A DNA stretch of 46,596 bases from Akkermansia muciniphila (GTDB lineage: Bacteria; Verrucomicrobiota; Verrucomicrobiia; Limisphaerales; UBA1100). Positions 8,965-17,005 of the stretch are shown here, piece by piece. The stretch spans positions 1-46,596 of the forward strand of contig CAMDOH010000013.1 in assembly GCA_945903605.1 (NCBI GenBank). Reading direction: 5' to 3'. The position numbers and the translations under genes were made by a program. The notes under the pieces are model-generated. The model did no database searches and was not told where the DNA came from. It saw only the letters and a list, made by a program, of their open reading frames with translations. Numbering within the stretch: position 1 is the first letter of the stretch; each line of letters starts with the position of its first letter.

Positions 8965-9363
8965 ATGGCCAAGAAAATAGAATCCCACGACGCAACAGGA
9001 CGGCGCAAAACTGCCGTCGCACGTGTCAGCCTCACTTCGGGCAGCGGCAAGGTCACAGTCAACGGCCGCGCCTTCGAGAATTATTTTCCAGTCGAGGATC
9101 ACCGCATCCAAGTCCTGCAGCCGTTTACTGTCACCGAACAAACCGACCGCTTTGATGTCAAAGCCAAAGTCACCGGCGGCGGCCCGCATGGACAAGCCAC
9201 AGCCGTCCGCCACGGCATCGCCCGCGCCCTACTTTTGACTGATGCAAACCATCGCGTCGCCTTGCGCAGCCAAGGACTCTTGACTCGCGACTCACGCAAG
9301 CGCGAACGCAAGAAATACGGCCAGCCCGGCGCACGCAAACGGTTCCAGTTCAGCAAGCGTTAA
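8965..9363 (+). CDS. rpsI: 30S ribosomal protein S9
   Basis: This 132-residue small-subunit protein has the family signature GRRKTAVARVSL near residues 12-23, the central GGGPHGQATAVRHGIARALL segment and the basic C-terminal tail ending in KRFQFSKR. That tail reaches the P-site tRNA on the ribosome. The ATG lies one base after the rplM stop. A strong intrinsic terminator follows 17 bases after the stop codon, so rplM-rpsI is a transcription unit separate from argC downstream. Confidence 0.98.
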   Translation: MAKKIESHDATGRRKTAVARVSLTSGSGKVTVNGRAFENYFPVEDHRIQVLQPFTVTEQTDRFDVKAKVTGGGPHGQATAVRHGIARALLLTDANHRVALRSQGLLTRDSRKRERKKYGQPGARKRFQFSKR

Positions 9364-9380
9364 TCGACTTCACTTTCTGC

Positions 9381-9411
9381 AACCCGCCGGGCAACACCGG
9401 CGGGTTTTTTT
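9381..9411 (+). terminator. Intrinsic terminator after rpsI
   Basis: A perfect 10-bp inverted repeat (AACCCGCCGG at 9381-9390, CCGGCGGGTT at 9397-9406) with a 6-base loop is followed by a T-run to 9411. The GC-rich stem and U-tract make this the clearest rho-independent terminator in the window. It separates the ribosomal-protein operon from argC. Confidence 0.93.
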
Positions 9412-9467
9412 ATTTGGTCATAAAATTTACTCCGTTGCGCAGCTCCACTGCGGTAAGAACGAACAAA

Positions 9468-10532
9468 ATGAAAAGTCCGGTCAAAGTAGCAATCGTTGGC
9501 GCCTCGGGTTATTCCGGCGAAGAACTCGTGCGCCTGCTCCTCCAGCATCCACACGCTGAACTGACCACCGTCACTTCGCGCCAACAAGCAGGCCAGCCAC
9601 TCGCAAAAGTCTTTCCCAAATTTGCCAGCCATCAACGCGCACAGTCACTCCGCTTTGCTGATCCCAATGTCGATTCGATTGCGCAACAAGCCGAAGTCGT
9701 TTTCCTCGCTCTTCCTCATGGTGTCGCTGCCGAGTTTGCTGTGCCCCTGCTTCAGCACGGCTGTCGTGTGATTGATCTCAGTGCCGATTTCCGGTTGCGC
9801 AATGCTGCGACCTATCAGGAATTTTACGCACACGAACATCCCGCGCCCGAACTCCTCACAAAGGCTGTCTATGGCCTGCCAGAATATTATCGCGAGGAGA
9901 TAAAAAGCGCTAAACTCATTGCCTCACCTGGTTGTTATCCAACGAGCATCCTGCTGCCGATATTGCCACTTCTTCGCGAAGGCATCATAAAGCCAAATGG
10001 AATCATCGCTGATTCACTCAGCGGCGTGAGCGGTGCCGGACGGAAGGCTGATGTGGATTACCTCTTCGCCGAATGCAACGAGAGTGCGCGCGCGTACGGA
10101 TTTCCGAAGCATCGGCATCTTTCCGAGATTGAACAGGAACTGAGCAAGGTTGCCGGCACGACTGTCACGATTCAATTCACACCACATCTCATTCCCGTGA
10201 ATCGTGGAATTCTCACAACCTTGTATCTGGCGCCTGCAAAACACTTCAACAATGCAGTCGAGATGAAAGCCCTCGGAGAGCAAATCACTGCGTGCTACAA
10301 AACTGCTTACGCCCATGAACCCTTCGTGAGGCTGCTCGATGATCAATCGTTGCCAGACACGAAAAATGTCACTGGCACCAACTGCATCGAAATTGCGTGG
10401 CGACTCGATGCGCGCACGGGCCGGCTGATTGTGCTGAGTGCCGAAGACAACATTGTGAAAGGCGCGAGCGGCCAGGCCGTGCAGAGCTTTAACATCCTCT
10501 GCGGTTTTCCCGAGACGTCCGGATTGATCTGA
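9468..10532 (+). CDS. argC: N-acetyl-gamma-glutamyl-phosphate reductase ArgC
   Basis: This 354-residue cytoplasmic NADPH-dependent enzyme reduces N-acetyl-glutamyl-phosphate to the semialdehyde, the third step of arginine synthesis. The Rossmann motif GASGYSG is at 11-17 and the catalytic Cys156 sits in ASPGCYPTS, the family signature. DLSADFRLR at 103-111 is also typical. The ATG at 9468 gives the family N-terminus; an in-frame GTG-type start at 9414 would place the start next to the rpsI terminator and is rejected. The other arginine genes (argJ, B, D, F) begin 21 kb downstream, a split discussed in the findings. Confidence 0.95.
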   Translation: MKSPVKVAIVGASGYSGEELVRLLLQHPHAELTTVTSRQQAGQPLAKVFPKFASHQRAQSLRFADPNVDSIAQQAEVVFLALPHGVAAEFAVPLLQHGCRVIDLSADFRLRNAATYQEFYAHEHPAPELLTKAVYGLPEYYREEIKSAKLIASPGCYPTSILLPILPLLREGIIKPNGIIADSLSGVSGAGRKADVDYLFAECNESARAYGFPKHRHLSEIEQELSKVAGTTVTIQFTPHLIPVNRGILTTLYLAPAKHFNNAVEMKALGEQITACYKTAYAHEPFVRLLDDQSLPDTKNVTGTNCIEIAWRLDARTGRLIVLSAEDNIVKGASGQAVQSFNILCGFPETSGLI

Positions 10533-10537
10533 CTGAA

Positions 10538-11362
10538 TCAGGACAGAGCCGAGAACGAATTCTGATTCGCCTTGCCGAGCAACTGATACGCCTGCCGAAT
10601 CCGCACCAGATTTGCCGAAAGCTTCGTGGACTCCTCCGCAAGGTCTGAATCAGCGATGCGACTGCGCGCTGCGGAAATGTTCAGTTCACTTTCCTCGAGA
10701 GCTTCACGCCGAAAATTCAAACTTGAGATGTTGGCACCTGCAGAAGATTGAAGACGAGCGACATTGCCGGTGGCAGTGAGCAACGAATCCAGCGCTGCAG
10801 CGGCGTCGGCAGCGGTCGATATGGAAAGTGATTCCACTCCGCCAACGCCTCCATTGGCGAGTGGCGAATCGAGATCGACAGGAGCGGCAGTTGTTGTCCC
10901 CCCTTCTCCATCCGTCGTCACGGTGTGACCAGATTCACTGAAGATCGGCTGTTCATTAAATTTGCTGCCGGTTGAATCGGAGATGATTTCCTGTAACTGT
11001 GAAAATTCGTTCTGGTACAGCGCACGATCCGCATCCGATCGGGTCGCGTCCTGAGCGAGCATCGCCAGCTCACCCATCCGTCCCAACACCTTCTGATCCA
11101 CAGTCAACACGCCCGATTGCGTTTCTGAGAATGAGATGGAGTCTGTGATGTTTGTCTGTGCGGCATTGAGGCGTTCAATCTGCGCGTTGAACTTCGTGAC
11201 TTGTGCCAGTCCAGCCGCATCATCTTCTGGTGAAATAATCCGAGAACCGGACCCGATTCGCGAAAGGTTTTTGGAGATGCGGCTGCGCGAGTCCGAAATA
11301 ATCTGCAGAATGCGATTCGCACCATCTGCGCCTCCGACGCCATTGATCGCACTCACTGCCAC
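10538..11362 (-). CDS. Orphan short flagellin-like protein
   Basis: This 274-residue protein has both conserved flagellin end domains. The N-terminal D0/D1 region (about 1-105) includes a SRIGSGSRI-type turn and PEDDAAGLA, matching the canonical LSSGLRINSAKDDAAGLA pattern. The C-terminal region (about 210-274) includes ISAARSRIADSDLAEE and an Asn/Gln-rich end. The variable centre (about 140-200) is short, acidic and Thr/Gly-rich. It would be exported by a flagellar type III apparatus and polymerise as filament or junction protein. The start is GTG at 11362, opening in an unusual Gly-rich way (AINGVGGADGANRI). No other flagellar gene is in the window. It is convergent with argC (5-base gap) and divergent from the next gene. 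Confidence 0.85.
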   Translation of the reverse strand: MAVSAINGVGGADGANRILQIISDSRSRISKNLSRIGSGSRIISPEDDAAGLAQVTKFNAQIERLNAAQTNITDSISFSETQSGVLTVDQKVLGRMGELAMLAQDATRSDADRALYQNEFSQLQEIISDSTGSKFNEQPIFSESGHTVTTDGEGGTTTAAPVDLDSPLANGGVGGVESLSISTAADAAAALDSLLTATGNVARLQSSAGANISSLNFRREALEESELNISAARSRIADSDLAEESTKLSANLVRIRQAYQLLGKANQNSFSALS

Positions 11363-11442
11363 ACACCCACTCTACCCGCCAAGCAGGCATTGTCCAGATT
11401 GCAACCTTGCCTTGCCAATCGGCGGGGAGGCATAATCTCAAA

Positions 11443-13740
11443 ATGCGATCAGCGCTATTCTGCGTTTTCTGTCTGTCGGCCACAGTTCTCATTGCAGCTG
11501 CACCGCCATCATTAGAAACTCCCGGTCCGCATCCCGGCCATTCCATTCATGGCGAAGCCTTCAATGAAGGCCCACGCCAAGCCGCCTATTTGATGGGCAA
11601 CACAGGCGGGATTAATTTTCCAATCTCAACGGCGAACAAGGAAGCTCAAGCGTTCTTTAATCAAGGGATCGGCCAACTGCACGGCTTCTGGACACTCGAA
11701 GCCGAACGCTCATTTCGCCAAGTCGCGGCACTCGACCCCACTTGTGCAATGGCCTACTGGGGCATGGCGATGGCGACCATGGGAAATAACAAGCGCGCCA
11801 AATCCTTCACCGCGAAAGCAACCGCATTGAAGGCTGGGGCTTCAGAACGTGAACAGTTGTGGATAGACTCACTGGCCGCGTATTTTGACGACGCGATCAA
11901 AGAGGACAAGGCGCGAAAAAAGAACTGTCTCGATAAGCTGGCCAAACTAGTCGAGACCCAGCCAGACGACTTGGAAGCGAAGGCATTTTTTGCGTACATG
12001 ATCTGGAAAGATGGCCGCGCTGCCGACTTCAAAGGACCGGATCTCGACAAACTTGTTCTCGAAATCACCTCGAAAAATCCTCGTCACCCCGCACATCACT
12101 ATCGAATCCATCATTGGGATTACAAGAACGCCAAACAGGCGCTGGATTCGGCTGCAGCCTGCGGGACTGCCGCCGCCGACATCGCTCACATGTGGCACAT
12201 GCCAGGGCACATTTATTCGCAACTCCACCGCTACGCAGATGCGGCCTGGCAACAGGAAGCTTCCGCTCGCGTCGATCACACACACCAGATTCGCAGCCAA
12301 CTACTGCCCGATCAGATTCACAATTACGCACACAATAATGAATGGCTGATTCGCAATCTCGCCTTCATCGGGCGCGCACACGATGCCATTGATCTGGCCA
12401 AAAACATGATCGAGCTTCCTCGCATCAGCGAAAAACGGCGACAGCCAAACCCGATCACATCCACGAATTATTTCCCCACTACAAACGGTCCGATCAATAT
12501 TTCCAAAACGAGCAGCTACGCATACGGGCGCACTCGACTTCTCGATCTTCTCGTTCGATTTGAATTATGGGATGAACTCATTGCCCTGTCCAAAACTCCA
12601 TTTCTTACTCCCGATGACGATGCCGATGAACGCATCCGCATCATCAAATACACCGGCATTGCGCAACTCGAACTCGGCAGGCCAACACAATCACGAGAGC
12701 CGTACCTACGACTCAGCCTCCTGCTGGCCGCCAATCGAGCTGCCACCAATTCGGCTTCCACAAATACACCGGCAAAACCTCCGACAAAACCAGTCGTCTC
12801 AAAAAATGTCATCGAGCAGCGCGTGAAAAATATCGAGGCTGCTCTGGCAGAAATCCGGATGCATCAATCCCTCCGTGACCACGACACCAACAAGGCCAGA
12901 ATCGAATTGACCAAGTCACGTGATGTCGCCGTGGAAGATCAATCTCGCATCCAACTTGCTTTGGGCGACCACGCCAAAGCCGAACAGCTCGCGCTCGATG
13001 CCGTCAAAGGGGCGACCAATCAAATCCGTCCTATCGCCAACTACGCCTACGTACTTTCTGCCATTGGAAAAACACCGCTGGCATTGGAAACGATGAAGGC
13101 CGTCCGCTCACTGGCCGGTCGCGCAGACTTGAATATTCCCGCGATTCAGCGATTGGCTCCCCTCGCCCTTCAACTTGGCTGGCCAAAAGATTGGCAGCAA
13201 CCAGCGCCATCACCCAATGACATCGGAGAACGTCCGCCGTTGGAATCGCTCGGACCGTTTCGTTGGCACCCAATCGCCGCGCCGGATTGGGCGCTGACCG
13301 ATTCCAATGGCCGCAAAATCACTCTTTCCGGACAGCGAGGCAAGCCAGTCATCGTCATCTTTTATCTCGGTGCTGGCTGCGTGCATTGTATTGAGCAGCT
13401 CAATCTATTTGCGCCGGCGAATGATCAGTTCAAAAAACTTGGTGTGTCGCTTATCGCCATCAGCACCGAGTCCGTTTCAGATTTACGTCTGACCATCGGC
13501 AAGAGTATCTCAGCAAAAGGATTCCCATTTACCGTTGCCTCGGATGCTTCGCTGCAGACATTCAAGGCATATCGAGCATACGATGATTTCGAACGCCAGC
13601 CGCTTCATGGAACATTTTTGATCGATGGCGAAGGACGGGTCCGCTGGCAGGACATCAGCTTCGAACCTTTTAATGACATTCATTTTCTATTAGCCGAGAC
13701 CAAACGATTGCTTGCCACACCGGTCGACCGCAACAAATAG
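11443..13740 (+). CDS. Secreted TPR protein with C-terminal thioredoxin-fold (peroxiredoxin/AhpC-TSA-like) domain
   Basis: This 765-residue protein starts with a signal peptide (hydrophobic residues about 3-19, ending at an Ala-rich site). The long middle has helical TPR-like repeats, seen in EAERSFRQVAALDPTCAMAYWGMAMA and in HMWHMPGHIYSQLHRYADA. From about residue 600 a redoxin domain begins: APDWALTDSNG, then PVIVIFYLGAGCVHCIEQLN with Cys646-Val-His-Cys649, a thioredoxin-type CxxC. This suggests a periplasmic thiol-redox protein with a protein-binding platform. The substrate is unknown. The ATG at 11443 is chosen because it starts the signal peptide. An upstream in-frame TTG at 11407 would bury it. 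Confidence 0.8.
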   Translation: MRSALFCVFCLSATVLIAAAPPSLETPGPHPGHSIHGEAFNEGPRQAAYLMGNTGGINFPISTANKEAQAFFNQGIGQLHGFWTLEAERSFRQVAALDPTCAMAYWGMAMATMGNNKRAKSFTAKATALKAGASEREQLWIDSLAAYFDDAIKEDKARKKNCLDKLAKLVETQPDDLEAKAFFAYMIWKDGRAADFKGPDLDKLVLEITSKNPRHPAHHYRIHHWDYKNAKQALDSAAACGTAAADIAHMWHMPGHIYSQLHRYADAAWQQEASARVDHTHQIRSQLLPDQIHNYAHNNEWLIRNLAFIGRAHDAIDLAKNMIELPRISEKRRQPNPITSTNYFPTTNGPINISKTSSYAYGRTRLLDLLVRFELWDELIALSKTPFLTPDDDADERIRIIKYTGIAQLELGRPTQSREPYLRLSLLLAANRAATNSASTNTPAKPPTKPVVSKNVIEQRVKNIEAALAEIRMHQSLRDHDTNKARIELTKSRDVAVEDQSRIQLALGDHAKAEQLALDAVKGATNQIRPIANYAYVLSAIGKTPLALETMKAVRSLAGRADLNIPAIQRLAPLALQLGWPKDWQQPAPSPNDIGERPPLESLGPFRWHPIAAPDWALTDSNGRKITLSGQRGKPVIVIFYLGAGCVHCIEQLNLFAPANDQFKKLGVSLIAISTESVSDLRLTIGKSISAKGFPFTVASDASLQTFKAYRAYDDFERQPLHGTFLIDGEGRVRWQDISFEPFNDIHFLLAETKRLLATPVDRNK

Positions 13741-13793
13741 TCTGCGAGATTCAATCCACTCGACAACTCGGAACACACGATCATAATCAACTC

Positions 13794-14681
13794 ATGAAAT
13801 CCTTCTTCACGCTTTGCGCTGTAGCCCTTTCACTCCAGGCAGCGCCCATCAAACTCCTCATCATTGACGGCCAGAACAACCACAACTGGCGCGCCATGAC
13901 GCCGTTCATGAAGGCGCAATTGGAGAAATCGACACTCTTTACTGTTGATGTCTCAACATCACCCGCTTCGGAACCCAAAGGCGCCACGCCAGAAATTAAA
14001 AAACAATTCGCCGCCCAATGGGAATCTTGGAAGCCAGACTTTTCCAAATATCATGTGGTCATCAGCAACTACAACGGGGATGACTGGCCGAAATCCTTGA
14101 AGGAATCTTTTGAGAGATACATGAGCGGTGGCGGACGATTCGTCTGTGTCCATGCCGCTGACAATTCATTTCCAGAATGGAAGGCATACAATCAGATGAT
14201 TGGCCTTGGCGGATGGGGCGGCCGCACCGAACGCCATGGTCCTTATGTCTATTACGATGACGCGGGCAAACAAATACGCGATACAAGCAAAGGCAGCGGG
14301 GGTAGCCACGGACCGCAGCATGAATTTACCATACAGATCCGGAATGAAAATCATCCGATCACGAAGGGCATGCCGACGCTTTGGAAACACGCGCAGGATG
14401 AGTTGTATGATTCACTCCGTGGACCGGCCGAGAATATGGAGGTGCTCGCCAGCGCGTGGTGCGCCAAAACCAAAAGGCACGAGCCGATGATGATGGTTAT
14501 CCGTCAGGACAAAGGCATCACCTTTCACACGCCAATGGGTCATGAGAATGGAAAAGCTCTGCAGTGCGTCGGTTTTATCACGACTCTCAATCGCGCCTGC
14601 GAATGGCTCGCCACTGGAAAAGTGACTCAGCCGATTCCTGTCGATTTCCCCAAAGCAGACAAAGTCAGCACTCGTAACTGA
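13794..14681 (+). CDS. ThuA-domain protein (trehalose-utilisation-like)
   Basis: This 295-residue protein has a short signal peptide (about residues 1-16) and a ThuA fold, a class-I glutamine amidotransferase-like domain. Visible features are LLIIDGQNNHNW at 22-33, the FVCVHAADNSF segment after the glycine turn, and a HEFTIQIRNENHPITKGMP block characteristic of ThuA proteins. Family members occur with Gfo/Idh/MocA and DUF1080 genes in carbohydrate clusters of Planctomycetota and Verrucomicrobiota, and the same company is present here. They are linked to 3-keto-sugar metabolism, but no reaction is read from the sequence. It is followed by a PmoA-like gene 50 bases downstream on the same strand. 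Confidence 0.87.
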   Translation: MKSFFTLCAVALSLQAAPIKLLIIDGQNNHNWRAMTPFMKAQLEKSTLFTVDVSTSPASEPKGATPEIKKQFAAQWESWKPDFSKYHVVISNYNGDDWPKSLKESFERYMSGGGRFVCVHAADNSFPEWKAYNQMIGLGGWGGRTERHGPYVYYDDAGKQIRDTSKGSGGSHGPQHEFTIQIRNENHPITKGMPTLWKHAQDELYDSLRGPAENMEVLASAWCAKTKRHEPMMMVIRQDKGITFHTPMGHENGKALQCVGFITTLNRACEWLATGKVTQPIPVDFPKADKVSTRN

Positions 14682-14731
14682 CCGGCAAATCCCCGCTGGA
14701 CGAGCCGTTCCGGCTGTGTTCCATTCGTGGG

Positions 14732-15688
14732 ATGAAACCCTGTGGATTGATTGCAGCGGCCATTTGTTTTTCCACCGCGCTACAGGCACAGGAGAAATCG
14801 ATCCCCATATTTCAGGCCGTCCCTCAACCACAGCACCAGACTTCATTTCAACGCGATGGAATCGAGCTGGCCCGGTTTCATTTCTCGCCCACACAAAACC
14901 GACCTTTTGTATTCCCAATCATTGGGCCAAGTGGACGTGTCCTCACACGCATCGGGCATCCGCACGATCCGACCGGTCACAGTCATCACAATTCCTGTTG
15001 GGTCTCTCATCACGATGTCAATGGAGTCACTTTCTGGGGCGATGCCGGTACGAATGTTGGCCGTATTATCACATTGAGAGTGGATCGACTTGAAGATGGC
15101 GACCATTCCGCAGGTGTCATTTCGACAAGCCATTGGCAGGACAAGGCCGGCCAAACGCTGCTTGAAGAACGCCGACGAACCGCAGTGGAATTGCTGCCGT
15201 CAAAAGAGATTCGGTTGGTGGTGGATCTCGAACTGACCGCCAAAGGAAAACCTGTGACCTTCGGCAAAACCCCGTTTGGAATTTTCGCTGTACGAGTCGC
15301 CAAGTCGATGGGTGTGACTGATGGAGGCGGCCAGATTCGCAATTCCGCAGGCAACATCAATGAGCAGGGCGAGAACGGCTGCTTTTGGAAAGCAGCCAAG
15401 TGGGTTGATTATTCGGGGCCGGTCGCCAAAGACGTCGTTGAAGGACTCACACTTCTCGATCATCCCGCCAACCCGAATCATCCATCAGTCTTTCATGTCC
15501 GCGCAGATGGTTGGATGGGAAGTTCGCTGACGTTTCAAGCGCCCTACTTGGTGGAACCCGCCAAGCCACTCAGGTTGCGATACGCGGTGTATGTCCATGC
15601 CGGAAAACCAGCAGCCGAATTGTTGGACAAGCAATGGACAGAATTCTCGAAGACGGACCTGTACAACTTCAACACCAAAAAACCATGA
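14732..15688 (+). CDS. PmoA-like (DUF6807) family secreted protein
   Basis: This 318-residue protein has an N-terminal signal peptide (about 1-19, ending AQA-type) and matches the family annotated as 'methane oxygenase PmoA', now DUF6807. It is not a methane mono-oxygenase subunit in function: no membrane helices remain after the signal. The conserved block GHPHDPTGHSHHNSCWVSHH at about 77-96 is His-rich and suggests a metal site (inference). In the same chromosomal groups these proteins accompany Gfo/Idh/MocA and DUF1080 proteins. Its TGA overlaps the ATG of the next gene (ATGA at 15685-15688), so translation is coupled. Confidence 0.82.
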   Translation: MKPCGLIAAAICFSTALQAQEKSIPIFQAVPQPQHQTSFQRDGIELARFHFSPTQNRPFVFPIIGPSGRVLTRIGHPHDPTGHSHHNSCWVSHHDVNGVTFWGDAGTNVGRIITLRVDRLEDGDHSAGVISTSHWQDKAGQTLLEERRRTAVELLPSKEIRLVVDLELTAKGKPVTFGKTPFGIFAVRVAKSMGVTDGGGQIRNSAGNINEQGENGCFWKAAKWVDYSGPVAKDVVEGLTLLDHPANPNHPSVFHVRADGWMGSSLTFQAPYLVEPAKPLRLRYAVYVHAGKPAAELLDKQWTEFSKTDLYNFNTKKP

Positions 15689-16989
15689 GCCCAACTCGAC
15701 GCCAATTCATCCAGTCCGCAACGGTTGGTGCCGCAGCCGTCACTCTTGCGCGCCCACTTTCGGCTCAGTCGCCAAATGAAATCATCAACGTGGCTGTTAT
15801 CGGCCCCGGCGGGATGGGTTCGAATCATGTCCGTACACTCGCTGCAAATAAACTCGTTCGCATCACAGCGGTCTGCGATGCCGACAATGCCCGAATGGCT
15901 TCCACTGCCAATTACGTAGAAAAAACGACAGGCAAAACGCCCAAGCAAGTACGCGACATGCGACGGCTCCTCGAAGACAATTCAATCGAGGCTGTCTTCA
16001 TCGCCACGCCCGATCACTGGCATGCGCCGGCCACGATTCTCGCTTGTAACGCTGGCAAACATGTCTATGTCGAAAAGCCCGCCTCGCATAATATTCGCGA
16101 AGGCCGCCTCATGATTGATGCCGCTCGACGCAACAAGCGTATCGTGCAAGTCGGCACTCAAAGTCGCAGCACGCCCCATATTATCAAGGCGATGGAATTG
16201 CTGAAGAACGGCGCTATCGGCGAGATACTCGTTGCGAAGGCGTGGAACAGCCAGTTGCGCGGCAATATCGGCAAGACTCAGCCCAGTCTGCCACCCGACT
16301 CGTTGGATTATGATCTCTGGCTTGGCCCAGCTCCCAAAGTGCCCTATCGCAGCAACCTGCTGCCTGGTCGTTGGCGTTGGTGGTATGATTTCGGCGCTGG
16401 CGATATGGGCAATGACGGCGTACATGATATCGACATCGCTTGTTGGGGACTCGGCGTTGCCACGCATCCCGTAAAAGTTGCAGCGCTCGGAGGTAAATAT
16501 TTCTTTGACGACGACCAGCAATTTCCCGACACGCAGAATGTCCTTTTCGAATATGCGCCTGACGCAAAAACAAGTCGCCCGCGCCAGATCATCTTCGAGA
16601 TGCGCATCTGGTCGCCGTACGTTCAGGAGGGCCATGAGAACGGCAATGCCTACTACGGCACACAAGGAATGATGCTGCTCGGCAAAGGGGGTGGATGGAA
16701 ATTGTTTGGACCGAAAAACGAATTGCGCGAACAGATGCCCGGCACGGTCGATCTGCCCGCGCATCACCAGAATTTTTTCGACTGTATTCGCAACGGCAAA
16801 CTTCCCAATGCCGACATCGAGATCAGTCACCGATCTTCGACACTGGTGCATCTGGGAAACATTGCCGTTCGCACTGGGCGAATGTTGCAGTTCGATCCTG
16901 CCAAGGAACAGATTGTGGGCGATGCCGACGCCAATAAATTTGTACGGCGCGAATACCGCGAACATTGGGCGGCACCCAAAGACGTGTGA
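15685..16989 (+). CDS. Tat-exported Gfo/Idh/MocA-family oxidoreductase
   Basis: This 434-residue protein begins with a twin-arginine signal (TRRQFIQ at 4-10, hydrophobic stretch, cleavage near residue 27), so it is folded with NAD(P) in the cytoplasm and then exported. The Rossmann motif VIGPGGMG is at 38-45, ATPDHWHAP at 107-115 and VEKPASHN at 129-136 with the catalytic Lys131. A GNDGVHDIDIACWGL segment carries the pocket His. Exported members act on sugars in the periplasm with tightly bound cofactor. It overlaps the PmoA-like gene and converges on DUF1080, whose stop is 16 bases away. The substrate is unknown; a 3-keto-glycoside route is suggested only by context. Confidence 0.92.
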   Translation: MSPTRRQFIQSATVGAAAVTLARPLSAQSPNEIINVAVIGPGGMGSNHVRTLAANKLVRITAVCDADNARMASTANYVEKTTGKTPKQVRDMRRLLEDNSIEAVFIATPDHWHAPATILACNAGKHVYVEKPASHNIREGRLMIDAARRNKRIVQVGTQSRSTPHIIKAMELLKNGAIGEILVAKAWNSQLRGNIGKTQPSLPPDSLDYDLWLGPAPKVPYRSNLLPGRWRWWYDFGAGDMGNDGVHDIDIACWGLGVATHPVKVAALGGKYFFDDDQQFPDTQNVLFEYAPDAKTSRPRQIIFEMRIWSPYVQEGHENGNAYYGTQGMMLLGKGGGWKLFGPKNELREQMPGTVDLPAHHQNFFDCIRNGKLPNADIEISHRSSTLVHLGNIAVRTGRMLQFDPAKEQIVGDADANKFVRREYREHWAAPKDV

Positions 16990-17005
16990 ACCGACTTGGG
17001 ATTCA

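Noticed and set aside
11401-11425. Sigma-28- or sigma-54-like sequence upstream of the flagellin gene on the minus strand
   Set aside because: GCCGATTG (11416-11423) resembles a sigma-28 -10 but has no TAAA at the right distance. TTGGCAAGG...TTGC resembles sigma-54 but the GG-GC spacing is 14 bases, not 12.
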